Source of the DNA: Anaerolineaceae bacterium
GTDB lineage: Bacteria; Chloroflexota; Anaerolineae; Aggregatilineales; Phototrophicaceae
Length of the DNA stretch: 64,000 bases
Direction of reading: 5' to 3'
Assembly: GCA_002702065.1 (NCBI GenBank)
Contig: NZXX01000001.1
Location: 2,170,001 to 2,234,000, forward strand
Under the pieces are notes generated by a model. That model did no database searches. It was not told where the DNA came from and worked only from the letters and a program-made list of their open reading frames with translations. Below, one piece after another: positions 1 through 9,512 of this stretch. Positions within the stretch are counted from its first letter, which is position 1, and every line of letters starts with the position of its first letter. The position numbers were made by a program, and so were the translations under genes.

Positions 1-786
1 CAGCTTGCCACGCCGGAACATCGCGCTATCACCGGTAACCCGTTCAATGGCCGCTTCAATGCTGCCTAAAAGGACCACGAATATGAGATCAATGAAGATA
101 ATGACGGCAAATGTGCCAGCCAGCAGAAAGAGCGCATCCGCTACAGGTCCGACAAGCACCTGCACCACCACTTCATTGCCGACCCCGATGAATATGAGGG
201 CGGCAGCGGCAACCGCAATGAGTATCAGGACAATGCGCAGGCCCTTCAAATCCTGCAACCGGGGGATCATCGTGTTGCTGATGGTGAACAGAATATAGGT
301 CCACAACCAGAAGTCTGTTGTTGAGGTTAGCTGACCTATGGCTGCGGATACGTCGGACAGACCGCCACTGCGAATCAAAGCGAAAAAGCTGTTGAAGTCC
401 AGCAGGTTATTGGCGATCAGCCAGACAACGGTGACACCTGTGATCAGGGGGGCGAGGGTGATCAGGGCAAGCCGAAATGGGCCGGCATCTCGCGACAGTT
501 CAACAAAGCTGAGCTTCAGTTCGGCGATTTCCTGAGCTTCCGGCCATTGTATCGAGCTTTTGGCATGCACATTGAGGATACCCGCGACAAACCAGAAACT
601 GAGTTCGTGCAGGAACACGCCGGGCAGGAAGAACGTATAATACAGAATGGTCGTGGTCTGGAAGCTTTTTGTTACTAACCAACCGACTTTAAAGATATGC
701 TGGTGCAGCCAGTGTTCTAACTGACGCAGCAGCACAAACAGCCCGCCAACGAGCAACCATGGGAAAATCGCTTCCAGACCAGACAG
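1..786 (-). CDS. Partial multi-pass membrane protein with degenerate HELS metalloprotease-like motif
   Basis: An open frame of 262 codons runs off the left edge, so the C-terminus is missing. I read about six hydrophobic segments and, near residue 60, the motif LPGVFLHELSFW. This resembles the LPG-x-x-x-HELSHW signature of membrane proteins related to zinc proteases, but the second zinc histidine is Phe (HELSF instead of HExxH), so peptidase activity is doubtful. There is no ATG near the 5' end. The frame opens just inside the end of tpiA, and the best-placed start is CTG at 786, six bases after an AGGTGG; TTG at 756 is the alternative. It sits 2 bases after tpiA and probably belongs to the same transcript. 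Function unknown. Confidence 0.72.
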   Translation of the reverse strand, partial: MSGLEAIFPWLLVGGLFVLLRQLEHWLHQHIFKVGWLVTKSFQTTTILYYTFFLPGVFLHELSFWFVAGILNVHAKSSIQWPEAQEIAELKLSFVELSRDAGPFRLALITLAPLITGVTVVWLIANNLLDFNSFFALIRSGGLSDVSAAIGQLTSTTDFWLWTYILFTISNTMIPRLQDLKGLRIVLILIAVAAAALIFIGVGNEVVVQVLVGPVADALFLLAGTFAVIIFIDLIFVVLLGSIEAAIERVTGDSAMFRRGKL

Positions 787-788
787 TG

Positions 789-1562
789 CTATCCACCTTT
801 TTGCTGAGCCGCGACCTCAACCAGCTTCTTGAAATCATCAACCTTGAGCGACGCACCGCCAACCAGCGCGCCATCAATATCTGGCTGAGACATGTATTCG
901 GCCATATTATCCGGTTTGACGCTGCCGCCATATTGAATGCGAATGGTCTGGGCAATCGCGTCACCATAGAGCGATGCTAACGTCGCCCGAATCGTGCCGC
1001 CGATAACCTGATTGGCGATCTCGCCGCTGGCGTTCTTGCCAGTACCAATCGCCCAGATGGGTTCGTAGGCGAATATGATATTTTGCATGTTCGCGGCGTC
1101 AATGCCATCGAGGGCGGCGCGCACCTGACCGCTGACGAAGCTCTCTGTTTCGCCAGCCTCATTCTGTTCCAGGCTTTCGCCGACAGCAACAATCGGCTTC
1201 AGACCGTAAGCCAACGCCGCTTTGATCTTCTTGTTTACGCGCTCATCCGTTTCATTCAGATACGCCCGCACTTCGGAATGACCGATGATTACATACTGGG
1301 CGATGCCTTCGAGCATGGCGGCTGATACTTCGGATGTGTAAGCGCCCTGGGCTTCCCAGTGGGCATCCTGCGCTCCAACAGCGATGGAAGTGCCTTTTAA
1401 CGCGTCCGCTACCGCAGCAAGCGCGAGAAAGGTCGGGCAGACGACCTGCTCTACGCCGGCGACATTCGCCAGATGAGTGGCAAGCTCCTGCGCAAATGCG
1501 ACCGATTCTTGCAGGCTCTTATTCATTTTCCAGTTACCAGCAATAATGGGTGTTCGCTGCAT
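789..1562 (-). CDS. tpiA: Triosephosphate isomerase
   Basis: Cytosolic glycolytic enzyme interconverting dihydroxyacetone phosphate and glyceraldehyde 3-phosphate. The 257-residue protein has the usual family length. It carries the substrate lysine in GNWKMN (K12), the catalytic histidine in IIGHSE (H95), the catalytic glutamate in AYEPIWAIGTG (E167) and the phosphate-binding GGSVKP and GGASL loops. The second ATG of the open frame is chosen because GAGG lies 6 bases before it; the first ATG, at 1574, has no ribosome binding site. It lies 56 bases downstream of pgk in the same direction, so the two are probably cotranscribed. The residue after GHSE is Val where Arg is usual, a minor variation. 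Confidence 0.97.
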   Translation of the reverse strand: MQRTPIIAGNWKMNKSLQESVAFAQELATHLANVAGVEQVVCPTFLALAAVADALKGTSIAVGAQDAHWEAQGAYTSEVSAAMLEGIAQYVIIGHSEVRAYLNETDERVNKKIKAALAYGLKPIVAVGESLEQNEAGETESFVSGQVRAALDGIDAANMQNIIFAYEPIWAIGTGKNASGEIANQVIGGTIRATLASLYGDAIAQTIRIQYGGSVKPDNMAEYMSQPDIDGALVGGASLKVDDFKKLVEVAAQQKGG

Positions 1563-1618
1563 ATGATTCCTCATAGTTGATATGTAGTGTAGACAAATTA
1601 GCCGGGTTTATCAATTCG

Positions 1619-2806
1619 TTACTTGTCCTGTAACGCCACCACGCCGGGCAGCGCCTTGCCTTCAAGCATTTCTAGGCTCGCACCACCACCCGTTGAAATG
1701 TGGGTTACTTTATCCGCGAAGCCTGCATTTTCTACCGCCGATGCGGAATCACCGCCACCAATAATGGTGATCGCGCCCTTTTCGGTCGCGTCTGCCAGCA
1801 GTTGGGCAACGGCGTTGGTGCCTTCGGCAAACTTGGCAATTTCAAACACACCCATCGGGCCATTCCAGACCACTGTTTTGGCATCATCGAGGTGCTGTTT
1901 AAAGGTATCCAGGGATTTGGGTCCAATATCATAAATGGCCCAACCATCCGGCACACCATCCGTGACATCAATCGTCTGGGTGGATGCACTTTCCTCGAAC
2001 TTGTCGCCGATGATGGCATCGACCGGCAGAACCAGCTTATCCCCACCTCTGGAAAGCAGATCTTTGGCTGTATCAACCGCCTCATCTTCAACCAGCGAAT
2101 TGCCCATTTCGTAGCCTTTCGCTTTGAAAAAGGTATTTGCCATACCGCCACCAATCAGCAAGCTGTCCACTTTGCTCAGCAGCGCGTCGATGACTTCAAT
2201 TTTATCCGAGACTTTGGCCCCGCCCAGAATCGCGACAAACGGACGTTTCGGGTCTTCGAGCGCTGTCGCCAGATAATCGAGTTCCTTTTCCATCAGGAAC
2301 CCTGCAACAGCCGGCAGATAGTCGGTCACACCGACCGTCGATGAATGTGCGCGGTGGGCCGAACCAAAAGCATCCATCACAAACACATCGCCAAGTTTTG
2401 CCAGTTGCTCCGCCATTTCGGCGTCGTTCTTGGTTTCGCCTTTATGGAAGCGGGTATTCTCAAGGATCAGCACGCCGCCATCCGGCAAACTGGCAACCGC
2501 TTCTTCAGCCGCTGGCCCGATACAATCCTCGGCAAACTGAACATCCTGACCGAGCAGTTCAGCCAGCGCCGGGGCGGTAGGCGCCATCGAATACTTGGGG
2601 TCTGGTCCATCTTTGGGCCGCCCCAGATGCGACATCAGAATCACGGCTTTGGGGTTTTGTTCCAGAATGTAACGAATGGTCGGGATTGACTCACGGATAC
2701 GTTTATCATTGGTAATCGTATCGCCATCCAGCGGTACGTTAAAATCCACGCGTACCAGGACACGCTTTCCAGTCAGATCGACATCACGAATCGTTTTCTT
2801 GTTCAT
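1619..2806 (-). CDS. pgk: Phosphoglycerate kinase
   Basis: Cytosolic ATP-producing glycolytic kinase (1,3-bisphosphoglycerate plus ADP to 3-phosphoglycerate plus ATP). The 395 residues match the family length. The N-terminal signature [11 protein letters not shown], the substrate-binding HLGRP, the hinge-region [11 protein letters not shown] and the C-terminal nucleotide-binding GGGDSASA are all present. A strong GGAGGT lies just upstream of the ATG. It is followed by tpiA and preceded by the yvcK-like gene, so a central-carbon control gene and two glycolytic enzymes are together. Confidence 0.98.
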   Translation of the reverse strand: MNKKTIRDVDLTGKRVLVRVDFNVPLDGDTITNDKRIRESIPTIRYILEQNPKAVILMSHLGRPKDGPDPKYSMAPTAPALAELLGQDVQFAEDCIGPAAEEAVASLPDGGVLILENTRFHKGETKNDAEMAEQLAKLGDVFVMDAFGSAHRAHSSTVGVTDYLPAVAGFLMEKELDYLATALEDPKRPFVAILGGAKVSDKIEVIDALLSKVDSLLIGGGMANTFFKAKGYEMGNSLVEDEAVDTAKDLLSRGGDKLVLPVDAIIGDKFEESASTQTIDVTDGVPDGWAIYDIGPKSLDTFKQHLDDAKTVVWNGPMGVFEIAKFAEGTNAVAQLLADATEKGAITIIGGGDSASAVENAGFADKVTHISTGGGASLEMLEGKALPGVVALQDK

Positions 2807-2890
2807 GAATTAACCTCCATCAATTGTATAGGGCAGGGCAGTTCATTCGCCTGCGCCATCGTTCGCAAATTTGTCAGGATGCAGCAGCAG

Positions 2891-4162
2891 CTAATTACCG
2901 GCAAATACAGTTCTGGGCGCGGAGACAGCCGCTTGCTGCATAAGGAGTTCCCTTGCCAGTTTCTTTGGATCATGCCGCCAGGGTCGATCATCATCCGTCA
3001 AGTCGGTATAGCGAATCTCGTAGCGTTGTTCAACGGGATGATTCTCTGGCGCAGGCATCACATAATGCGTATTCTCTCCGGCATTTTCAAGTGGATAGGC
3101 ATTGTTTGCCAGAACGATCTGAAAAACATTTTCGCCCACATGATCTTCCAATGCCAGAATATGGTCTGCAACGGTATAGCCTTCCGTCTCACCAGGTTGA
3201 GTTGCCACGTTGCAGACGTAGATTTTTCGCGCCTGTGTTTCCTTCAGCGCGTTGACAATGCCGGGCACCAGCAGATTTGGCAGGATGCTGGTATACAGGC
3301 TGCCCGGTCCAATCACGACTAAGTCGGCATCGAGTATGGCAGTGACGCTTTCGCCATAGGCTTGGACATTGAGCGGGCTTAGCTCCACACGAGCGATGCG
3401 GCCACCGCTGCGGCCAATCTGCGACTCGCCTTTGATGCGGATCGCCTGTGCCATGCCGTTCAGGTGTACCATCGCAACCAGTTGAACATCTTCCAATGTG
3501 GCTGGCAAGACTCGTCCCTGAATATTGAGCACACGCTCTGTCTCCACCAGTGCCGTTTCGATACTGCCGGTCACACCAGCCAGGGCGGTGATAAACAGGT
3601 TGCCAAATGAGTGACCACCCAGATCGCCGTTATCAAAGCGGTACTGAAAGAGTTGTGTCATCAGGCTTTCGTCGTCAGCCAGGGCTGCAATGTTGTTGCG
3701 TAAATCACCTGGCGGCAAAACACCCAGATCACGCCGCAAACGCCCGGAACTGCCCCCATCATCGGCGACGGTGACGACAGCCGTAATATTGCTCGTGTGT
3801 AACTTTAAAGCCCTCAAAATTGATGGCAGGCCTGTGCCACCGCCCAGGGCGACGACCTTTGGGCCTTTCTCGCGTTTACGATGGGCATAGACAATATCCA
3901 CCACACGCCCGTGCTGATGTTTTCGATACGGTGCCAGGATCGTGCGAGTCACTTTGTCCAGCGCAATCAGCAAGAAAATGGAACCGATAATCATGTAGAT
4001 AAGCGGTTGCAGCCATGTTTGCGTGATCAAGGGAATAAAGGTGTACAGGACGTAGGCAAAGCCGAGGGCGATGAGAAACACCCCCAACATCATTAACAAC
4101 AGCCAGCGCTTGACACCGATACCGACTGTGAACCATTTCCTCAGGGCACGAATTCTATACAT
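2891..4162 (-). CDS. yvcK: YvcK/CofD-family gluconeogenesis factor with N-terminal membrane anchor
   Basis: The CofD-like domain starts near residue 100 with ALGGGTGLPSILRAL, followed by VTVADDGGSSGRLR and GDLRNNIAAL, the signature of YvcK proteins. In Bacillus these bind UDP-sugars and are needed for growth on gluconeogenic carbon sources and for normal envelope synthesis. The N-terminal 75 residues add two hydrophobic segments (about 19-42 and 50-70), which the shorter soluble forms lack, so this protein is probably membrane-attached. The ATG at 4162 with AGGA upstream is preferred over TTG at 4168. It precedes pgk by 84 bases. The envelope or carbon-regulation role is inferred from the family. 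Confidence 0.93.
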   Translation of the reverse strand: MYRIRALRKWFTVGIGVKRWLLLMMLGVFLIALGFAYVLYTFIPLITQTWLQPLIYMIIGSIFLLIALDKVTRTILAPYRKHQHGRVVDIVYAHRKREKGPKVVALGGGTGLPSILRALKLHTSNITAVVTVADDGGSSGRLRRDLGVLPPGDLRNNIAALADDESLMTQLFQYRFDNGDLGGHSFGNLFITALAGVTGSIETALVETERVLNIQGRVLPATLEDVQLVAMVHLNGMAQAIRIKGESQIGRSGGRIARVELSPLNVQAYGESVTAILDADLVVIGPGSLYTSILPNLLVPGIVNALKETQARKIYVCNVATQPGETEGYTVADHILALEDHVGENVFQIVLANNAYPLENAGENTHYVMPAPENHPVEQRYEIRYTDLTDDDRPWRHDPKKLARELLMQQAAVSAPRTVFAGN

Positions 4163-4213
4163 GTGCAATCCTGTACAAGCGTACCACCTGGCCGGACCAA
4201 TCGACGACGATTT

Positions 4214-4897
4214 TTATCGCCAGAGCCATGTGACTAATATCACAAAGAGTGCCTCAACCCCTGTCAGACCACCAATGACGAGGGCGGCATCAAACCAGAA
4301 TTGCTCCGGAAAAAGTCGGATTAACGTATCCGAATAAGCAAAGTACCATGTTCCACCTTCAAAAAACATTTGATGAAACCCGGTAAAGAAGGTCTCCCAG
4401 CTCAGGGCTGCCGCGACAATAATCGTCACAATCAGACCAATGGTCAGTATACCGCCGCGAAATAATGCTATCTTTAAGCGACCATTGCGTTTGAGAAAGT
4501 AGCCGCAGACGATGGCCAGTAGACCAGCCGCAACCGTAACGGCAAATGCGATCTGTGTCAGGTCTTTGACATCGCGCATGTGACGCAGTTCGCGGGCATT
4601 AAACAGGTTGGTACCGTCCGGGAAGGTCAGGTCTGCCAGAAAAACAATGCTCTCGCCATTCAATAGATAGTTCACGGCTGAAGGTGCATAGTGCAGGCGA
4701 TCTTCGATTGTCAGGCCATAAATGTCCTGCGGAAAGCCCGGACGTGTATATTCCAGTTGCAGAAAAACCGGTGTCATAATCAAGCGCACATTGATCATGA
4801 CCAGCAAAAATGGCAGCACTATCGTCAGGAATGCACCGGCAATCCGGAGAGGTAACCGCAGCGGTGTTGCCAGCGTATCTTCTGTAGCAGGCCTCAC
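4214..4897 (-). CDS. DUF1461 (TIGR01906-type) integral membrane protein
   Basis: The 227-residue protein has four clear membrane spans, after residues 15, 110, 145 and 205. The conserved features of the DUF1461 family are visible: an extracytoplasmic stretch with FNARELRHMRDVKDL after the first span, and the C-terminal block FHQMFFEGGTW followed by LIRLFPEQFW. The biochemical function of this family is not known to me. It lies 51 bases before yvcK and 28 bases after the spermidine-synthase-like gene, in the same direction. Confidence 0.85.
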   Translation of the reverse strand: MRPATEDTLATPLRLPLRIAGAFLTIVLPFLLVMINVRLIMTPVFLQLEYTRPGFPQDIYGLTIEDRLHYAPSAVNYLLNGESIVFLADLTFPDGTNLFNARELRHMRDVKDLTQIAFAVTVAAGLLAIVCGYFLKRNGRLKIALFRGGILTIGLIVTIIVAAALSWETFFTGFHQMFFEGGTWYFAYSDTLIRLFPEQFWFDAALVIGGLTGVEALFVILVTWLWR

Positions 4898-4925
4898 GAT
4901 CTTTCCTTAGGTAAGCATATCACAT

Positions 4926-6509
4926 CTAGTTCTCTGAGTTTAATTGTTCTGCGCCGCCAGCGAGGAGAAAGTTCAAAACCAGCGAGTCGACTAAAGTCTC
5001 GACCGGGGCATGGTCATCTGTAAAGACCAAGTCTGACGCCTGAGCTGGCACAATATGTTGAATACCTAATGTCAATGCATCCCGGAGAACAGGGGATGCA
5101 TCAGCGGGCAGCAGTGCCAGATTAGCAGCCAGGTTGGAGGCTTCGGTTGGCTGATCCGTTGCCACCAGAATGGTGTTGAACGACAGCGGCACATCCATCG
5201 CGTGAACGCTGGGGAATACTTCCAGCATGGTTGCAGTCAGCGCATCGACCAGCCGGCGGTCCGTGTCGGTGCGTCCCACATTAATCGCGACGACGCCATC
5301 GTCCGGCAGATGTTGTTTCAACTCCTGAAAGAATTCGACCGTTGTCAGGTGCCAGGGAATATAGGGGGGGCGGTAAGCATCAACCGCAATCAGGCTGTAT
5401 TTCTTGCTTAATTGATTAAGTACAAGACGACCATCTTCGGCGTAAGTCGTCAGTTTCGGCAGCTCATCCATACCAAAAAACTGCTTGCTGACTTCAATGA
5501 TATCGGGGTCAATCTCGATCCCGTCGATGGGAATATCACCGTAGATATGGCTGTACTGCCGGGCGATCGTCCCCCCGGCAAGGCCAACAATCGCCAGGGA
5601 CTCAACCTCATCTGGGCGATAGGGTGGGTTGTTGAAATAGGGGGCCGTCAGGAAAAAGCTCCAGGTACGCTGGTAGCTATAAATATCCGGGTGCCACTGG
5701 CTGTGAATGCCCTGACCTTCATTCAAATAAAGATAGCGGTAGCCATTGGCGTCCTGCTGGACCTGAATGTAATTGTAGGCGCTGTCGTCATCGTACAGGA
5801 TTTCCGCCCCGGCAGCTGCCGCGCGGAGTGGACCGTTCAGCACCAACCCAATCAGCAGGCCGATAACGACGGGCATCCAAAGGGTAACGAGCGCTGACCG
5901 GGGCTGCTGCTGCCATAAACCAAAGAATGCCACCAGGTAGAGCAGGGCAGCAAAAACGATGAAGGTCATAAACGTGCCCACTTGTGGAATGAGCACCAGC
6001 ACCGGGAGGAAGGTGCCGACTAAACTGCCGATTGTGCTGAGGGCGTAAATCTGCCCGGCAGTTTTGCCCGTGCTGCTGACGTTGGATACGGCGAGGCGAA
6101 TCGCGAATGGCGATACACAACCCAAGAGCGTCACGGGAATAGAAAACAATACCAGCACCGAAACAAACGAGCCAAGCGCGACACCGGCTTCGGCGCCAAA
6201 AACCGCACTGGCTGCTGTCCGCAATACGGGCCGAGCCAGCAAAGGAATCAGCGCACTGAGAAAAGACGCCCACAGGATAATGCGAAAAAGCGTGTTGAAT
6301 TGAGGCGAACGATCTGCCCAGCGACCGCCGATAAAATAGCCAACCGACAGGTACAGCAGCATCAACCCGATGACATTAGCCCAGATCAGATTACTGGTGC
6401 CGAATACGTTCCCCAGCAGACGGGACGCGGAAAGTTCCAGCGCAAGCGTGCTCATGCCGCATATGAATACCGTGAGGTAGAGGTAACGCTGTGAAGTTTT
6501 AGACGCCAT
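4926..6509 (-). CDS. Membrane-fused spermidine-synthase-like protein
   Basis: The N-terminal half (to about residue 230) has about seven membrane segments. The C-terminal half is a Rossmann methyltransferase-like domain of the spermidine synthase superfamily (GIEIDPDIIEV, YAEDGRLVLNQL, LIAVDAYRPP). The usual aminopropyltransferase glycine motif GGDGG is GLAGG here, and the DSSDP-type gate is DAYRP, so polyamine synthesis cannot be assumed. Fused membrane forms of this superfamily are common in bacteria and mostly uncharacterised. The ATG at 6509 starts 14 bases after the DUF58 gene, in an operon-like run. Confidence 0.85.
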   Translation of the reverse strand: MASKTSQRYLYLTVFICGMSTLALELSASRLLGNVFGTSNLIWANVIGLMLLYLSVGYFIGGRWADRSPQFNTLFRIILWASFLSALIPLLARPVLRTAASAVFGAEAGVALGSFVSVLVLFSIPVTLLGCVSPFAIRLAVSNVSSTGKTAGQIYALSTIGSLVGTFLPVLVLIPQVGTFMTFIVFAALLYLVAFFGLWQQQPRSALVTLWMPVVIGLLIGLVLNGPLRAAAAGAEILYDDDSAYNYIQVQQDANGYRYLYLNEGQGIHSQWHPDIYSYQRTWSFFLTAPYFNNPPYRPDEVESLAIVGLAGGTIARQYSHIYGDIPIDGIEIDPDIIEVSKQFFGMDELPKLTTYAEDGRLVLNQLSKKYSLIAVDAYRPPYIPWHLTTVEFFQELKQHLPDDGVVAINVGRTDTDRRLVDALTATMLEVFPSVHAMDVPLSFNTILVATDQPTEASNLAANLALLPADASPVLRDALTLGIQHIVPAQASDLVFTDDHAPVETLVDSLVLNFLLAGGAEQLNSEN

Positions 6510-6523
6510 GTTTACTCACATTG

Positions 6524-7780
6524 TTAGATGAGACGCTGCGCGAGGGCCGCCGATAAGTCATCGCCCATGCGTACGATCATTGCCGGGATTTTTGCCAGGC
6601 GGAGCATCGCAGCCAGCTCATCTGAGGATTGCTCCCCGCCAAACGATTGCGGATCAATCAAGACACAAACCGGACGAATGCCCCGGCGCATCAGAATCTG
6701 GGCTTCCTGAACCCAGGCCGTGTCCAGTGACGCGGTTACAATCACCAGGGTGGTGCCACGCGTGAGGTAGGGGGTTTCCAGGGTTAGCATCTGCGCCAGC
6801 GAGTAATCGGACAAGCTGCGACCAACGGCCAGAGCCTGCAAGATGCGAGTCAGCTGGCGATTGCCGCGTTCGGGTTGATACACTTCGCGGTAGGGGGTAT
6901 AGGCGGCAAAACCAACCGCCCGTTCCAGCTTCTCGATAAAATACTGTGCCAGTGACGCCGCTGCTACAACGCCATACTCTTCGGTTGAACGCGGAATCCC
7001 CATGCCGCTGGCAATCACCGGGCCTACGCGATTAACCCGCTGCACCGACGGATGTTCGACCAAAGAATGGGCCGAAAAATCGACCAGCATCCAGATATCA
7101 ACCAGTGGGTCAATCTCAAACTCCTTGACCATCATCCGGTCTTTACGGGCCGTGGTTGCCCAATGAATGCGGTTAAAGCTGTCTCCGGGCGCATAATCGC
7201 GCACACCTGCCGCGTTGGTTGTAATGAAGTGAGCGCGCCGCCTGCGTGCTTCGCCACCGGACAATGAACCAATAGGCAAGTCAAAGTAGCTAATATCGAC
7301 TGTGGCGGGGTAAACCACCACGCTGGATATGGCCGCCAAGCGGCGTGGTGACAGGAAAAGGCCAAATGGGTCACCACTGACCAGTGTCAGAGGGCCTAAC
7401 CGAAATTCACCTCTTACCAGACAGGGGGTTTCGACATGCCAGCGATAGCGACCGCGAATACCAAGGGGGGGTACCACATGGCTGGCACGGTGTCCAGGCA
7501 GGTCCGAATGATCGCGGACTTCAAGCCAGAGCTTGGGCAAGAGCGCATGATTGCGCACTTCAAAGACTTCGTTGAGATTGCGCCCGACCTGTGCACGACG
7601 AGCACGGGTTCGCCGCCCAATGCTGATCCAGCGAACGGACAGCCATGACCAGATAAACGAAATAATGAGCAGGCCGACGAACAGATAAGCAAGGTTGAAG
7701 AAGAACGCGCGCCCGGTAAAGAGGCCCGTCAGCAGCGAGACAGCCAGCAAGACATAAACAGCATTGCGTCTGTTTTGCAT
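6524..7780 (-). CDS. DUF58 domain protein (MoxR partner)
   Basis: The 418-residue protein has two N-terminal membrane segments (about 8-45), a beta-rich middle, and the DUF58 core with GVRDYAPGDSFNRIHW and a vWA-like strand WMLVDFSAHS. DUF58 proteins are typically encoded next to MoxR AAA+ ATPases and are thought to act with them as chaperones or assembly factors for surface or metal-containing proteins. Here the MoxR gene stops 3 bases upstream. The actual client is unknown; the downstream genes give no obvious candidate. Confidence 0.93.
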   Translation of the reverse strand: MQNRRNAVYVLLAVSLLTGLFTGRAFFFNLAYLFVGLLIISFIWSWLSVRWISIGRRTRARRAQVGRNLNEVFEVRNHALLPKLWLEVRDHSDLPGHRASHVVPPLGIRGRYRWHVETPCLVRGEFRLGPLTLVSGDPFGLFLSPRRLAAISSVVVYPATVDISYFDLPIGSLSGGEARRRRAHFITTNAAGVRDYAPGDSFNRIHWATTARKDRMMVKEFEIDPLVDIWMLVDFSAHSLVEHPSVQRVNRVGPVIASGMGIPRSTEEYGVVAAASLAQYFIEKLERAVGFAAYTPYREVYQPERGNRQLTRILQALAVGRSLSDYSLAQMLTLETPYLTRGTTLVIVTASLDTAWVQEAQILMRRGIRPVCVLIDPQSFGGEQSSDELAAMLRLAKIPAMIVRMGDDLSAALAQRLI

Positions 7781-7783
7781 GGC

Positions 7784-8794
7784 CTACTGCATAGAAGCGC
7801 CCGGAACCGGGGTATTAATCAGAATGTCCTGAACAATCGTCCGGGAGGAGATGTCTTTGATGCGCGCAGCCGGCCCCACAATAATGCGGTGGGCCAGGGT
7901 AACTTCTGCCAGTGCCTTGACATCATCCGGGATCACGTAGTCACGCCCGGCCATCGCGGCACGCGCCTGTGCCGTACGAAACAGCGAGAGCGAACCACGC
8001 GGGCTGCTGCCGAGGTACACATCAGGATGTTGGCGGGAAGCGTTGACCATATCAATGATGTAGCGCTTCACTTCATCGGCCACGTAAATTTCCCGTACAG
8101 CCTGTTGCGCAGCCATTAACTGCTGCACGCTGACTACCTGGGCCAGATTATTAATGGGGTGCTGATACTGCTGGGCAGATAAAACGGTGAGTTCCTCTGC
8201 GGCAGTTGGATAGCCCAGTTGGATACGCATCATAAAACGATCCAGCTGTGCTTCTGGTAGTGGAAAGGTGCCTTCGTACTCGATTGGGTTCTGGGTTGCC
8301 AGAATCAGAAACGGGCTATCAATGGGGTAGGTGACACCATCAACCGTGATCTGGCGTTCTTCCATGGCTTCCAGCAAGGCAGCCTGCGTTTTCGGGGTGG
8401 CACGGTTGATCTCATCGGCCAGCACAATCTGTGCCATGATTGGCCCCGCCCGAAACTCGAACTCGCGCGTTTTCTGGTTAAACAGCGACACACCCGTGAC
8501 ATCGGATGGCAGCATGTCCGGCGTAAACTGGATGCGGCTGAAGGTGCAGCCAATCGAACGGGCCAATGCTTTTGCCAGCATCGTTTTACCGACACCCGGA
8601 ATATCTTCGATCAGGATATGTCCCTGGCTCAGTAACCCGAGCACGGTCAGGCGGATTTCGTTGCGCTTGCCAATGATGACCTGCCCAACGCTTTGCACGA
8701 TGTTCTGGGCTACATCCTGAACAAGTCCAACGGGGTCGCTCGACTGCCGGTCTACAGATCGCTGTGTTTGCGTTTCCTGTGGGTAATTTGCCAT
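7784..8794 (-). CDS. MoxR-family AAA+ ATPase
   Basis: A 336-residue cytosolic AAA+ ATPase. Walker A is GVGKT (about 67-71) and Walker B is IVLADEIN (about 123-130). The sensor-1 region reads [23 protein letters not shown], of which LATQNP is the diagnostic core, and the lid contains GSSPRGS. The longer open frame to 8860 is rejected: ATG at 8794 begins MANYPQE and has AGGT upstream. It heads the minus-strand run and is followed 3 bases later by its usual DUF58 partner. A candidate promoter lies at 8862-8889. Confidence 0.95.
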   Translation of the reverse strand: MANYPQETQTQRSVDRQSSDPVGLVQDVAQNIVQSVGQVIIGKRNEIRLTVLGLLSQGHILIEDIPGVGKTMLAKALARSIGCTFSRIQFTPDMLPSDVTGVSLFNQKTREFEFRAGPIMAQIVLADEINRATPKTQAALLEAMEERQITVDGVTYPIDSPFLILATQNPIEYEGTFPLPEAQLDRFMMRIQLGYPTAAEELTVLSAQQYQHPINNLAQVVSVQQLMAAQQAVREIYVADEVKRYIIDMVNASRQHPDVYLGSSPRGSLSLFRTAQARAAMAGRDYVIPDDVKALAEVTLAHRIIVGPAARIKDISSRTIVQDILINTPVPGASMQ

Positions 8795-8861
8795 AACTAC
8801 CTGTATACCTTTAATTAGGCCGACGTGTATGCCATCAAACATTACAACTGGTACAAGCATC

Positions 8862-8889
8862 AGTATAGCGGAAGATGGGTGATTGAAAA
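8862..8889 (-). promoter_or_regulatory. Candidate promoter of the moxR-DUF58 run
   Basis: On the minus strand TTTTCA (8889-8884), a 16-base spacer and TATACT (8867-8862). The -35 box matches 4 of 6 consensus bases and the -10 box 5 of 6. It leaves a leader of about 60 bases before the moxR ATG. Confidence 0.45.
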
Positions 8890-8922
8890 GTCCCGATGAC
8901 CAATCGTCAGGGTAACGCCGAC

Positions 8923-8950
8923 TTGCCGTTTGACCTGTCTACAGTATAAT
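8923..8950 (+). promoter_or_regulatory. Candidate promoter of the roadblock gene
   Basis: TTGCCG (8923-8928), a 16-base spacer and a perfect TATAAT (8945-8950), upstream of the AAGGAG-led ATG at 9023. A second, weaker pair, TTGACA (8969-8974) with GATACA (8992-8997) at 17 bases, lies downstream. Confidence 0.55.
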
Positions 8951-9022
8951 AAGCGATATCAGAGCGCTTTGACATCTTTGACATAATCAGCGATACACAG
9001 GCTTCTGGCTAAGGAGTATAAT

Positions 9023-9394
9023 ATGGCAAAATCGCGGACAGAATTGATGGTTGATCGTCTGCGTGATCTACAGGCCACAACCCCGGAAATTGAAGGCGCG
9101 GGCGTTGTGAGCGTAGATGGCCTGATTATGGCATCTTCCTTACCTGCTGGCATCGAAGAAGATCGTGTATCTGCTATGTCTGCCGCGATGATCTCGCTGG
9201 GCGAGCGCATTGCGGGTGAACTGGGGCGTGGGTCTCTCGACCAGGTCCACATTAAAGGGAATGATGGCTACGTCATTCTGATGCATGTCGGCGAAGAAGC
9301 GGTTCTGACAACACTCGTCCGCGAAGGCGCAAAGCTGGGGCTCATTTTCCTGGATATGCGCCGAACCGTCAGCGATCTTGAGAAGTTGATTTAG
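9023..9394 (+). CDS. Roadblock/LC7 domain protein (MglB-like)
   Basis: A 123-residue single-domain protein that fits the roadblock/LC7 fold. It has an N-terminal helix, EIEGAGVVSVDGLIMAS, a central helix with MISLGERIAGEL, and strands DGYVILMHVGEEAVLTTLV. In bacteria such proteins act as dimeric regulators of small Ras-like GTPases, as MglB does for MglA. A candidate partner GTPase lies at 14356-14877, beyond three unrelated genes. AAGGAG upstream of the ATG sets the start. It is probably monocistronic, with a promoter at 8923 and a terminator at 9434. Confidence 0.92.
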   Translation: MAKSRTELMVDRLRDLQATTPEIEGAGVVSVDGLIMASSLPAGIEEDRVSAMSAAMISLGERIAGELGRGSLDQVHIKGNDGYVILMHVGEEAVLTTLVREGAKLGLIFLDMRRTVSDLEKLI

Positions 9395-9433
9395 TCGCAA
9401 AATAGCTGCGACAGTTGAAGCTGCCAAGTTCAA

Positions 9434-9482
9434 CGGCGGGGAGCATACATCGCACCTGTAGACTCCCCGCCGCTGTTTTTTT
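9434..9482 (+). terminator. Intrinsic terminator after the roadblock gene
   Basis: A perfect 10-base stem, CGGCGGGGAG (9434-9443) with CTCCCCGCCG (9463-9472), followed by CTG and a run of seven T. It separates the roadblock gene from pyrG. Confidence 0.9.
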
Positions 9483-9512
9483 GTTGTGTCAATGAAGTGG
9501 TGAGCGCACAGA

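Noticed and set aside
1700..2344. Plus-strand open frame of 214 codons
   Set aside because: Antisense shadow of pgk with no recognisable protein family.
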